From Carpediemonas membranifera (taxonomy: Eukaryota; Fornicata), in NCBI GenBank assembly GCA_019828565.1, contig JAHDYR010000053.1, forward strand, positions 310,001 to 374,000: a DNA stretch of 64,000 nt. Direction: 5' to 3'. Shown in pieces: positions 1-9,276 of this stretch. The notes under the pieces are model-generated. The model did no database searches. It had not been told where the DNA came from and saw nothing but the letters and a program-made list of their open reading frames with translations. Every line of letters starts with the position of its first letter. Position 1 is the first letter of the stretch. A program made the translations under genes and the position numbers.

Positions 1-1260
1 GCCCCTCCCTGCTGGCTCCCCCGCCTCACCATCGTCACCAACGCTGGTGGCCCCGGTGTCATCTCCACCGATGCTCTTATCTCCGGCGGCTCCGAGCTGA
101 CCAAGCTGTCCGAGGGCACCTTCAAGGAACTCAACGACTTCCTCCCCGCCGCCTGGTCCCGCAACAACCCCGTTGACATCCTCGGCGACGCTCCTCCCCA
201 GACCTACGCCGGCTCCCTCGCCATCGCTGCTCGCGACCCCAACGCCGACGGCATGCTCGTCATCCTCACCCCACAGGGTGTGACCGACGCGACTGCCACC
301 GCCAAGCACCTCGCCGAGTACGCCACCTCCACTGGCAAGCCCGTCATCGCCTCCTGGGTCGGTGGCAAGGACGTCCAGGAGGGCCGCAACGTCCTCCGCC
401 AGGCTGGCATCCCCTGCTTCGAGTACCCCGACCTCGCCGTCCGCATGTGGAACTACCTCGTCAAGTACGGCCGCACCATCGCCGACCTCACCAAGAACGA
501 GACCCTCAGCAGCAAGGACCTCGTGCCCGCTGGCGCCAAGGACGCCGCTATGGCCATCATGAAGGAGGCCTACGACGTGAAGCGCTCTTACCTTACCGAG
601 TATGAGTCCAAGAAGGTCCTCGAGGCCTACGGCATCAAGATCTGCGCCACCGAGGTCGCCTTCACCCCTGAGGAGGCCGCCCAGAAGGCCAAGGAGATCG
701 GCTTCCCCGTGGTCGTCAAGATCCACTCTGAGACCATCACCCACAAGTCCGATGTCGGCGGTGTCAAGGTCAACCTCAAGACCGAGGAGGAGGTCATCGC
801 CGTCTACAAGGACATGGAGCAGCGCATCGGCCGCCCCGGCTTCCTCGGCGTCACCGTCCAGGCCATGATCGACCTCAAGGGCTCTGAGGTCATCATCGGT
901 ATGAACCGCGACCCCCAGTACGGCCCCGTCCTCGTGTTCGGTGCCGGCGGTGTCCTCGTCGAGATCTTCAAGGACTCTGCGCTCGCCATCCCCCCGCTCA
1001 ACCTCGAGGAGGCCAAGGCGACAATCGAGAAGACCAAGATCTACAAGGCGCTCAAGGGCTTCCGTGGCGAGCCCGCCGTCGACCTCCAGGGCCTCGCTGA
1101 GACCCTCGTCAAGTTCTCTTACCTCATTTCCGATCTCAAGATCGTCAAGGAGCTCGACATCAACCCCCTCCTCGCCAAGACCGACGCCGTCATCGCTCTC
1201 GATGCCCGTGTCATCATTTCCTTCGACGAGATGCAGGGCGCAATGTGCTATGAGGAGTAA
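1..1260 (+). CDS. Acetyl-CoA synthetase (ADP-forming), C-terminal part; 5' end outside window
   Basis: Converts acetyl-CoA, ADP and phosphate to acetate, CoA and ATP, the substrate-level ATP step of many anaerobic protists. The frame is open from base 1 and about 419 residues are visible. They begin with a CoA-ligase domain containing TNAGGPGV and NPVDILGDA (nt 37-190). An ATP-grasp domain follows, with a YESKKVLEAYGI entry (about nt 600) and HKSDVGGV (about nt 740). The family is usually about 700 residues, so roughly 40 percent lies upstream. Codon use is extreme: most third positions are C, far more than in neighbouring genes, which suggests very high expression. The stop codon overlaps a GTAAAT motif (1257-1262), a likely poly(A) signal. 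The domain call is firm; whether acetate is the main substrate is inferred. Confidence 0.93.
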   Translation, partial: APPCWLPRLTIVTNAGGPGVISTDALISGGSELTKLSEGTFKELNDFLPAAWSRNNPVDILGDAPPQTYAGSLAIAARDPNADGMLVILTPQGVTDATATAKHLAEYATSTGKPVIASWVGGKDVQEGRNVLRQAGIPCFEYPDLAVRMWNYLVKYGRTIADLTKNETLSSKDLVPAGAKDAAMAIMKEAYDVKRSYLTEYESKKVLEAYGIKICATEVAFTPEEAAQKAKEIGFPVVVKIHSETITHKSDVGGVKVNLKTEEEVIAVYKDMEQRIGRPGFLGVTVQAMIDLKGSEVIIGMNRDPQYGPVLVFGAGGVLVEIFKDSALAIPPLNLEEAKATIEKTKIYKALKGFRGEPAVDLQGLAETLVKFSYLISDLKIVKELDINPLLAKTDAVIALDARVIISFDEMQGAMCYEE

Positions 1261-1514
1261 ATGTTAACTTTGCACTCTACGCTGTGGCAACAAAGCTCGT
1301 GAGTCACGCTGTCGCCATGGCCATTCGCCCCACTGATGCCGCGCATAAGTGACTTTGTCCAGACATGGCAGGGCAACCTGCCTACCCGTCAGGGCCTGTG
1401 TATTAGTCCCATGCATATCAGCGTGTTCCCTCGCTCGATTTGGGAGCGTTTACATAAACATAAATCGCGCATGTATCGGGTCCGCCAACAAAGACCAAAA
1501 GGCGACGAAAACGA

Positions 1515-2522
1515 ATGGAGGAAACCCCTACAACAGCTCTTGACCATGTGAACACTGAGATCTTAGCGAAGAACGACCGCATTGCCGAGCTCGAGCGTGA
1601 AATCAAGGAACTTAAGGAAACCCTCGAGAAGAAGGACTACGAGATCCGCCAGAACCCCATGAAGGCAAAGACGCCCGGGAACCCAATCGCACGGATCACA
1701 CAAGAGGAGATGGAGCCCGCTACTCCGCTTACACCCGTTGTCGCCGACCTTTCCGACGAAGCGATCATGGCGACACCCATGTTCCAGCGGCTGCAGGGCC
1801 AACTCAAGTCCATGGCGCACGCCAACGAACTCCTAGAGTCCAAGCTCTCTGTCGACACTGGCGCGGTCATCGATGATCTCCGGAAGGAGCTGCAAGACAC
1901 CAACGAAGCGAAGGTGGCGCTGGAACGGGACCTTTCCGAGGTGGAGACCCAGAAGGCCCGGGTCAACGAGGAGCTGAGCAAGTGGGTGGGCGATGGCGAG
2001 ACCAACCACCAGCGCGTGGACAAGCTCAAGGCCGAGATTGTTTTCCTCCAGCGTCAGGTGTTGAAGCTGCAGAAGGATCTGTCCAGCACGCTTCAGACCG
2101 TGGCTGAGCGCGAGGCCCATGATGTCCGCATCGCGCACGTGCTCAAGGGCGCATGGGACGGACTTGGCGTTGCTGGGGTCGACGACGACGAGGAAGCCCC
2201 CGAGGAGGCCGAAGGAGAGGCCGTGCTTCGCTTCTACTCCCGCAAGCTCGCCCGTTTGGTGGAGGGCATGCAGCGGGAGAGCGTAGCGCTCGCCGCAGTC
2301 CGTGATGCTGTTGCCGTCCGTCTTGACGAGATGATTGAATCCATGGAGGTTCTCATTCGCGAACGGGATGTCGCTCAGCGTGCGTGCGAGGCGGATGAGA
2401 GGAAAGCATCTCTACAGAAAGCCTCGATGAAGCGCCAGATCGAGGAGCTCGAGGTTGGGAACGCTTCGCTCGAGGCAAAGATCAAGGACGTGGAGAGCCA
2501 GCTGCGGGCCCTGGAGAAGTGA
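1515..2522 (+). CDS. Coiled-coil protein of unknown function
   Basis: A 335-residue protein that I do not recognise. Heptad-rich charged segments occupy about residues 5-45, 95-205 and 255-335, with an acidic Glu/Asp stretch near residues 218-235. No signal peptide, membrane segment or catalytic motif is visible. The ATG at 1515 is the first in frame and follows a short purine-rich leader. The protein could be a cytoskeletal or basal-body component, since several neighbours are flagellar, but coiled coils alone do not show this. A 250-nt gap separates it from the acetyl-CoA synthetase gene on the same strand. Confidence 0.75.
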   Translation: MEETPTTALDHVNTEILAKNDRIAELEREIKELKETLEKKDYEIRQNPMKAKTPGNPIARITQEEMEPATPLTPVVADLSDEAIMATPMFQRLQGQLKSMAHANELLESKLSVDTGAVIDDLRKELQDTNEAKVALERDLSEVETQKARVNEELSKWVGDGETNHQRVDKLKAEIVFLQRQVLKLQKDLSSTLQTVAEREAHDVRIAHVLKGAWDGLGVAGVDDDEEAPEEAEGEAVLRFYSRKLARLVEGMQRESVALAAVRDAVAVRLDEMIESMEVLIRERDVAQRACEADERKASLQKASMKRQIEELEVGNASLEAKIKDVESQLRALEK

Positions 2523-3206
2523 GTGCTGTCTGCAATAAACATTTGCGGATCAACTATGGTAGTTTGGCGGGTGGCGCTGAAGCAGCGACGGGGGAGTCAA
2601 CGATACGTGGAACAACACAGGCGATGACTATGACAACTTACGTCACCATGTTGAAGGAGACTTCCTCTTATATTTACCCACGTGACACCGTGAAGGTGAT
2701 TCACACCTCCTTGCTGAGATCTGAAAAACTCGCAGTTTAAGGTTGGCTGTTTGCGTGCCAAAAAGTTTTTTGTCTTCTAGTGGATGAGCCGACCTTGCAC
2801 AGGGGCTTACCGCTAATTTTCTCTGTATTGATAGATATTCACAATGCCTCGAGGCCATACAGGCCCCGGGCGTTAGAAATTGGACCTCTCGTCAATGAGA
2901 TTTTCTCTGATTACCGCGGAGACAGCTTGTTTCTTGCTCATTTCAACAAGGATACTTGAACATGCTGCAAATATGTTGTATAGCTTGTCATAACATCTGC
3001 ACAAAGCTTCTTCTGTTCGTTTTATCTCATCTTCATCATGGACATTCGCCCAAGCTGGAGTGCAATTGTTGAAGCAAAAAACTGAATGCAGATATGGCCA
3101 AACACGGCAATGTCAGCTCAAGCAAGCACACAGGTACCGCTTGCCCTGGTCATTCTGAGCACTTTATGCGGCACTTTCATTTCCCCTACCTCAATTCCCC
3201 GCAAAC
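2523..3206. other. Intergenic gap, no gene seen
   Basis: About 680 bases between the coiled-coil gene and the TPR gene. The stretch is lower in GC than its flanks and rich in stops in all frames. I see no convincing coding bias, repeat or RNA gene. Confidence 0.5.
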
Positions 3207-3568
3207 ATGCTCAGTGAGATCCATATCTCGCCAGACGCGTCAATTGAAGACGCACTCCGTAACCTGAAGGGAGCTTATGGCAGAGATCCATCCAATGCCG
3301 AGCTTTTGAAGACCGCCCGCTATTTCTACGCCAATGGCCAGTACAAGCAGTCTCTCCTTTGCTGTGAGATCCACGTATGTCTAATAGTCACCATTTTACA
3401 CAGCAGAGCCGCACTAACAAGAGCGAGAACTCCTCCCACCTGCTAGGATACTGTGCAGCAATGCTCAGCGACAGAGCCCGCGCCATCGAGTGCTTCAAGA
3501 TCACGTCAAACAAGAGCTATCCCACGGACTGGCAGCTGCTTGTCGAGCTTATGGTTGAACTCGAATGA
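3207..3568 (+). CDS. Small two-repeat TPR protein (two exons)
   Basis: Predicted 110 residues from exons 3207-3374 and 3404-3568. Exon 1 carries a TPR-like helix pair with ANGQYKQSL. Exon 2 carries a second one with HLLGYCAAML and ARAIECF. Splicing out 3375-3403 (GTATGT to ACACAG, 29 nt) puts equivalent repeat positions exactly 34 residues apart. Two alternative AGs, ending at 3406 and 3421, also keep frame but give spacings of 33 and 28. The layout recalls the N-terminal repeats of APC/C TPR subunits such as CDC27 or CDC16, but the protein stops after two repeats. It may therefore be a short TPR adaptor, or the gene may be truncated or have an unseen further exon. No specific name is supported. 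Confidence 0.6.
3375..3403 (+). other. Spliceosomal intron, 29 nt
   Basis: Starts GTATGT and ends TTACACAG, phase 0. Its removal restores the 34-residue TPR period and joins two frames. Confidence 0.65.
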
Positions 3569-4017
3569 GGCTGGCATGCAGAGCGAAGTTTCTTCTCTTG
3601 GCACAAAGGCATCAGCCACAGTGGAGGGCGGCACGACCGATGTCTCATAGTGCTGCTGAGTATGATTGACTACGACGCTGATAGAGTATGGAGCGGATCT
3701 TGCAGACACAGTGGGAGGACTCATGGTTCTTTCCCCACCGATAAATTCCATCAAACGGCCAGAGGATTTCTGAGCTGCCATGGATAGCTTTGGCTGATCG
3801 GCGGGAAGCTACTCGGTCCCACCGCTCTTTTTCTGTCCTGCTTCTCTTTCGACAAAACAGCAAATGGGTTTAACGGACAACTCTGAAAATTGAGTGGCAC
3901 CCAGACGACCGTGAACCAGTCACAGTGCCCCTCCGACCGAGTGTATGCAGGCACTGCTGCCATGCCGTTTTCAGACCGCAGAAAAAAGTGCAAGAAAAAA
4001 GCCAGACAATTCCGAAC
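3569..4017. other. Intergenic gap before MOB1
   Basis: About 450 bases. Open frames on the minus strand here lack codon bias and recognisable motifs, and one overlaps the TPR exon antisense. I see no supported gene. Confidence 0.45.
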
Positions 4018-4693
4018 ATGCCAGGGCTGTTCCAAAGAAACGCACGGACATTTAAGCCTAAGAAACACGTACAGCAGAGCACAACGAAGCGGGAGGCTCT
4101 TGCCAAGTTTGCACAAGCCACTCTTGGCTCTGGGAACTTGAGAGAAGCTGTAACCCTCCCAGAAGGCGAAGATTGCAATGAATGGCTCGCGGTCAACAGT
4201 TTGTAGTGCCATCAACTCCCTATTCCCTCACACAGCCGTGGACTTCTTCAACCAGATCAACATGCTGTACTCGACCATTTCCGAGTTCTGCACCCCTGAA
4301 ACCTGCCCGACCATGACCGCTGGGCCCAAGTTCGAGTACCTGTGGGCGGATGGTGCCGCCTATAAGACCCCTACCCGCCTCCCTGCACCCCAGTACGTCG
4401 AATGCCTCATGGGGTGGGTTCAGACGCAGCTCGACAACGAGTCTATCTTCCCCAGCAAAATCGGCGTGCCTTTCCCCAAGAATTTCATCCAGATTGTGAA
4501 GACGATCTTCAAGAGGCTGTTCAGGGTCTATGCTCATATTTATCACAGTCACTTTGAGCAGATTGTGGATCTTGGCGAGGAGGCACACCTCAACACCATC
4601 ACGAAGCACTTTATCTACTTCGTGCAGGAGTTCGATCTGGTCAATGAGAAGGAGCTCGTGCCCCTTCAGGATCTGATTGACCGTTGGCAGTAA
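4018..4693 (+). CDS. MOB1: MOB1 kinase activator (two exons)
   Basis: Co-activator of NDR/LATS kinases in mitotic-exit and Hippo-type pathways; in protists often linked to cytokinesis and basal bodies. Exons 4018-4198 and 4236-4693 encode 212 residues, close to the usual size of about 216. The N-terminus has the family's TFKPKK and the ATLGSGNLREAV and LPEGEDCNEWLAVN blocks. Removing the 37-nt intron 4199-4235 restores the MOB1 sequence AVNTVDFFNQINML across the junction, which fixes the splice site. Further on are CPTMTAGP, the WADG loop, FPSKIGVPFPKNF and AHIYHSHF. The zinc-ligand pattern (Cys-Cys in the middle, His-His in the HIYHSH block) is intact. The start at 4018 aligns with family N-termini. 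The stop overlaps a GTAAAT motif. Confidence 0.96.
4199..4235 (+). other. Spliceosomal intron, 37 nt
   Basis: Starts GTTTGT, ends CTCACACAG, phase 1. It contains in-frame stops. Splicing rebuilds the conserved NTVDFF of MOB1. Confidence 0.93.
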
Positions 4694-4885
4694 ATGTGTG
4701 AATATGGCGTGGTTGCCGTCTTGTACACGGCGGGCCGTTAAGGTCGGGCTTGAAAATTTGTATGGTAGGTCTGGAAACGTATTGTAACGTGGGCTTGGGG
4801 TAGTGTGCGCTTGCTGCCGTCTCTCCAGGCCTAGAAACAACCGACGCGCAGGATAACCAAATTTTGAATCGGCAAACGGGTACTA

Positions 4886-7402
4886 ATGACAGACGAGGTC
4901 CTGGACTTCGTGGACACATTCATGTCCCATTTTAGCCAAGCTAATTCGCATCGTCATCCATTCTTTATCACTCGAGAGACGGAGAACGGAGACAGGAAGT
5001 TTGTTTGCGAAACCATTCGGCCCACCATCTCTCGTCTAGCAGGCGCCTACGATTACGACAAATGCGCCCATTTCATCTCTGACATCATCCGCTACAAGCC
5101 CCTTGAGGTGCCCACGGAGCTCCCCGAGACGCTCTTCACTCCAGCCTATGTAGCGAAGCAGCAAGAGGGTTCAGCGTTCGACATGGCCGCCCTGCTGACC
5201 TCCTGCCTCATCGGTAACGGATACGACGCATACGTTGTCGTTGGCTACGCTCTCCGTGCCATCTGCGAGGGAGACGCCACGGACGTTCCCACTCCAAGCC
5301 GGTTCAAGGAGTACGACGCTGTTCTTGACGAGTACAGACAGTACGACAAGCCCAAGATTGTCCATGAGCGCATCTCCACGGACAAATACAAGGCAATCAT
5401 CCCGCCAGTGCTCGTCTCGAAGTTCCAGGCGAAGCTGAAGAACCGTTCAGACAAGATCAAGCGCGGAGAGGATCCAGACACTGTCTACCAGGAGGATGTG
5501 ATCCTCGACGAGCTCGCTGAGGCACGTGCCAAGGCTGCGGCTGAGGGAATCGTCGAAGAGGAGCCCGACGACGCCGAGGCTGACCCCCTCCTTGGCCGCC
5601 GTCTACACGCGTGGGTTGTCATCCTCCCTGGCGGCCGGGGTGTGACCGAGCCCGTCTTCCTCGAGCCTACAACGGGTGACATCTCGCCTCTCGCCACCGA
5701 CGACTACCTAGGCATCGAATCAGTGTTCAACAATAAGAACTTCTTCATCAACATGCAGGACTGCTCTGAGACCGGCGTCCACACCCTCAACTGGGACCTG
5801 ACGTGCGCTGGGTGGGAAGCTGTCATCCCTATCCCGAAGGAGGCCGAGGCACCCCCGATGCCTGGCACTACGGTCACCCAGACCCCTTATACCCCGTATA
5901 GCCACGCCGGCAGCGCTATATTCAGCGCGGTCGACCGTCCCGCCGTGCGGTCCATCGAGCTGCCTCCCACCATCCTCCCCCCCGTGACGTTCTCAGAGGC
6001 CACCGTTGAATCGCGCTACCCTGGTGGCAAGAAGACCATCCAGTACAGGGACAGCAGAGTCGACCTCTTTGGCGAATACGTGGACCCGACTGGCGCCCTT
6101 CTTGTCGTAACAACCACCGCTTCGCCCATCATGAAGGATATTTACGAAGACGACGTGTGGATGCGCCGCGAAGAGACCGGCCGCGTGGGCTGGCAGGAGA
6201 CTGCCGTGTTCGATGAGCGGCGTGCAGACAAGCTCCGCCTAAGACGTGTTCGTTACACCTCTGCGAGTTCGGGCGACGACGTGACGATGGAGGAGATTGT
6301 CGAGCTCTTCTACGCAGGCCGTGATGATAAGCTCGCCAAGCACACGATCGTCCCCGGCAAGATGAGAACGCTCGGCTTCTTCTACGGAAGCCGGCCCGAC
6401 TCGCTTCACATGCTTCGTCATAGATTTGGGCGATCGGTCGAAGCCCAATACCACCAGCGGCACGACAACCTCAAGCGTCGCAAGGCATGCTATGCCACGG
6501 GCAAGGATGGTTCGCCCCTTATTGAGATTGCAGGCGAGACGGGCGTCGTCACTGAGCTGAGCGAGAAATTCTTCCCCGACCAAAAGCTGCTCGAGGCGTG
6601 TAAGAACACCAAGCTCCCCCCCAAGGAGCGCTCAGAGCTCTCGCACACGCCCCAAGCCATCCGCTACAACTTAGTGCAGAAGACCATCCATGTGTCTCTC
6701 CACCACCATCCAGACCGCATCGTGCCCTCCACACTCTCCTATGCCCACGCTACAGGCGACATCACACGCATAGACACTGATAGCCTCGGGGTCCCGATGC
6801 TTGAGTCCGAAATTAATGCCCTCATCGCACCGCTCGTTAGCGAGGGCGACAAGGTGCTGGTAGGGCACATGAGGACAATCGCCCAGGATCTAGATGCTGT
6901 CATGGCCAGCCTGGAGAAGACTATGGCGGCCCCCGAGTTGATCCCGACAGTCTACGAGCCAGAGCGGCGCGGCATCTCACATCTCGACGGTGCAGGCAAC
7001 GGCGACGAGCAGACTAAGCGCGACTATCTCTCCGGCTTCCTGCCGCGCGACTGGACTGGCGAGGCGCCTCTTTCAAGCTCAGAGATCGCCGAGGTCCGCC
7101 AAAAGTGCCTTTCCTCCATGAAGGAGCGTCTCTTGAGACGTGCAGGTGTCATCCAAGCCCGCCTTGATGCCGAGAACCTCAAGCTCTCCCGCCAGCAGAC
7201 GGCTTTCCGTAAGAATGCCCAACACATGGACAAGGAGGAAGAGGCTGCGTACGTAGACAAGTTTAACGACGCGCTCTTTAAGGTCAGAGTCCTCGAGAGC
7301 AGGCTCAAGAGGCATGAAATGAACGCGCTGAAGAAGTACGCCGAGCTCGACGCCAGGCTGGCCGAGGACCCGCGGCTGCAGGTGGCGGATGACGATTATT
7401 GA
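4886..7402 (+). CDS. DRC7: Dynein regulatory complex subunit 7 (CCDC135/FAP50 homologue)
   Basis: An 838-residue nexin-dynein regulatory complex subunit, part of the axonemal link that coordinates dynein arms. The N-terminal third has the transglutaminase-like region typical of DRC7, with FDMAALLTSCLIGNGYDAYV followed by a variable acidic linker. The next block, LHAWVVILPGGRG with VFLEPTTGD, leads into the NNKNFFINMQD and WEAVIP segments characteristic of this family. The C-terminal quarter (about residues 740-835) is coiled coil. Length and domain order match DRC7 of other flagellates. The ATG at 4886 is the first in frame. DRC7 indicates a motile 9+2 type flagellum, in line with HYDIN and RSPH1 nearby. 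Confidence 0.9.
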   Translation: MTDEVLDFVDTFMSHFSQANSHRHPFFITRETENGDRKFVCETIRPTISRLAGAYDYDKCAHFISDIIRYKPLEVPTELPETLFTPAYVAKQQEGSAFDMAALLTSCLIGNGYDAYVVVGYALRAICEGDATDVPTPSRFKEYDAVLDEYRQYDKPKIVHERISTDKYKAIIPPVLVSKFQAKLKNRSDKIKRGEDPDTVYQEDVILDELAEARAKAAAEGIVEEEPDDAEADPLLGRRLHAWVVILPGGRGVTEPVFLEPTTGDISPLATDDYLGIESVFNNKNFFINMQDCSETGVHTLNWDLTCAGWEAVIPIPKEAEAPPMPGTTVTQTPYTPYSHAGSAIFSAVDRPAVRSIELPPTILPPVTFSEATVESRYPGGKKTIQYRDSRVDLFGEYVDPTGALLVVTTTASPIMKDIYEDDVWMRREETGRVGWQETAVFDERRADKLRLRRVRYTSASSGDDVTMEEIVELFYAGRDDKLAKHTIVPGKMRTLGFFYGSRPDSLHMLRHRFGRSVEAQYHQRHDNLKRRKACYATGKDGSPLIEIAGETGVVTELSEKFFPDQKLLEACKNTKLPPKERSELSHTPQAIRYNLVQKTIHVSLHHHPDRIVPSTLSYAHATGDITRIDTDSLGVPMLESEINALIAPLVSEGDKVLVGHMRTIAQDLDAVMASLEKTMAAPELIPTVYEPERRGISHLDGAGNGDEQTKRDYLSGFLPRDWTGEAPLSSSEIAEVRQKCLSSMKERLLRRAGVIQARLDAENLKLSRQQTAFRKNAQHMDKEEEAAYVDKFNDALFKVRVLESRLKRHEMNALKKYAELDARLAEDPRLQVADDDY

Positions 7403-7530
7403 TTGTTACATAAATACCTAAGAATATGTCTTCGGATGTGGCATGGCATCTTACACTGGCGTGACTACTTCTTCTGCTGCATTCTCGGGCTGTTTTTTGA
7501 TTTTTGGCAGGATATGTCACATTTTTCGCG

Positions 7531-8487
7531 ATGAACAGCATCCTGAATTACACCATCCGCGTGTCGCCACATTCTTTGAAGGATGCTGCACAGTTGCAAA
7601 GCAATAGTAAGTCGTTAGTCGGAGCAGAGCATGCCCTGATGGGCGTTTATAAGACCGTAGACGACTATCTGGCTGCATCTGTTGGCTCTACACCGCTTTC
7701 GACGGTAATAGCCGATCTGAAGATCAACCGCAGTATCATTCTTTCGAGGAAGCGGCTCCAGCAGTTCCAGAAGTTTGCCGCCACCCCGGCGTTCACTCTC
7801 ACTTGGTCACGCGGCGATCGGCCCGAATTGCTAATCAATCGTGTGAGGATGACTGAAGCAGGCCGGGCTAGCTTCATCAAGGCCACAACTGAGGCAATTG
7901 AGGCCTACATCAAAACACACTCGCCCACGTCCATCGATGAGCTTCCCGCGGCTCCGTTCCCGCCGAGCCCACAACAGGAGCCTCGGGCTAAGAACCATCT
8001 GCAGTCATCGCTGAAATCTAAGCGGGAGTCGCCCTTCCAGACCGAGCGCTTGTCCCGTGCCGGCTTCTCTGCCGCGGTTATCAGCAATACACTCAAGATA
8101 GAGAGCAGAAAAGTCGAAAAAACTGCACCTCCACCGTTTATTGACTCGGCTGAGGCCAGGAAACGGGTATTCGACTCGATGTATAGGAGCCTCTACGCCA
8201 AGTGCATCAGGCCCATGGCCGACGTGACGACCGATGTCCTCAAGGGCCTTGGGGACCGGCACATGCGGGTCATGGTTGCTGATCAAATGATTAGGCGAGT
8301 ATGCGGTGTTTCTCAGTCCCCCTTTTCGATCGTAGCGAAGCCAAGGCCGGCGACTGCTGTCGGCGAGGCCGGTCCAGGTCAATGCGAGGTCACGGTGAGG
8401 ATGAACAAGCTCCGATTCAGGGCGCGGGACAAGTCGAAGTTTATGGAGGATGCGGCGAAGGGGGCGACAGGGGCTGAGCTCGGCTGA
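7531..8487 (+). CDS. Unrecognised 318-residue protein
   Basis: An uninterrupted frame with coding-like composition, starting at the ATG at 7531 (MNSILNYTIRV); upstream in-frame sequence has no ATG. The first 130 residues look folded, with alternating helices and strands. A Pro/Ser/Gln-rich linker lies near residues 130-165, and a basic helical C-terminal half contains SAEARKRVFDSMYRSLYAKC. No signal peptide, membrane span or known motif is visible. It follows DRC7 by 128 bases on the same strand. A flagellar role is possible only by association. Confidence 0.7.
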   Translation: MNSILNYTIRVSPHSLKDAAQLQSNSKSLVGAEHALMGVYKTVDDYLAASVGSTPLSTVIADLKINRSIILSRKRLQQFQKFAATPAFTLTWSRGDRPELLINRVRMTEAGRASFIKATTEAIEAYIKTHSPTSIDELPAAPFPPSPQQEPRAKNHLQSSLKSKRESPFQTERLSRAGFSAAVISNTLKIESRKVEKTAPPPFIDSAEARKRVFDSMYRSLYAKCIRPMADVTTDVLKGLGDRHMRVMVADQMIRRVCGVSQSPFSIVAKPRPATAVGEAGPGQCEVTVRMNKLRFRARDKSKFMEDAAKGATGAELG

Positions 8488-9276
8488 CGGGTTTTAACCA
8501 TTTTTATTAAAAACACGCTTTCCCTCTCTGCTGAGGTCGGCCTCTCGGTTCATGTCCGCACCAAACAGCTCGACCTCAGCCAGTGGGACGTCGCCATGAC
8601 CCGCGTCGTCTACTCTTCGAGACCATTCACATGCGCGTGGTCGGCCACATCGGCATGCGCCATCCGCGCCTCATGATCGAGCCCGGCGGCTCCATGGCAA
8701 TCGATTCGGGCGTCCAGGCCGAGGCCGTCCTCGTCTCCCGCCAGTCCAACAATGACTGCGAGCATTGAGATTACTCGACGCCGACACCTCAACAATTGGG
8801 CAGACCCGTGGCCGTGACCTCTGTGACGCCCAGTGGCCTTAGCCTGCACTATTTGATTCATTCATAAACTGAGCTGCTTCCTCTCCGTTTGGTTCGTCAC
8901 ACCTCAGCTCGACCGGCCTGAAATCTGATAAATTCCGTTCCGCAAGCCTGATCGTCGAGATCGGCGCAGTCGATCAGTTGATTGGGGATTTAGGGGTCAA
9001 CGCGGGTCAGGCATGCTCGAGAGAAGTGGACCCTGGACGTTTCTGAGGGCTCTTCTTTTTTGGGCGTGGACATCAGCACAGTTCGCTGCACTCCCGTCCA
9101 GAGCCGAAGCCGTCCTCCTCCCATCCGCACTAACAACCAGGTGCCAACCCGCAGACCCGAGAATCAACACGCAAAGTGTCTAGATGCAATATTCCGCATC
9201 GAAACGCCTGACACACAAATCAGGCGGCACGCCCCACCATACTATAACATACGCTTTATATCACACATTAAACTGC
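8488..9276. other. Gap between convergent genes, holding a coding relic
   Basis: About 790 bases between the convergent 7531 gene and the HYDIN-like gene. The part at 8533-8766 has coding-like composition in two successive frames (annotated separately). The rest, 8767-9276, shows only a short open fragment near 8930-9045 with no match I recognise. Confidence 0.5.
8533..8766 (+). pseudogene. Frame-broken coding relic, possibly Ig-like/ASH-derived
   Basis: Codon-biased, stop-free sequence reads in one frame from about 8533 (EVGLSVHVRTKQLDL, then SQWDVAMTRVVY). It then continues in another frame from about 8618 to the stop at 8766 (TIHMRVVGHIGMRHP, then MAIDSGVQAEAVLVSRQSN). The switch falls near 8612-8622 with no plausible splice sites. 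Alternating hydrophobic residues suggest beta strands, and IDSGVQAEAVLVSRQ loosely resembles the strand pattern of ASH repeats in the adjacent HYDIN-like gene. It has no clear start. I read it as a decayed fragment; a sequencing indel in a short real gene is the alternative. Confidence 0.4.

Noticed and set aside
3506-3781. 91-codon minus-strand open frame over the TPR exon
   Set aside because: Antisense to an exon supported by TPR periodicity, with no recognisable motif.
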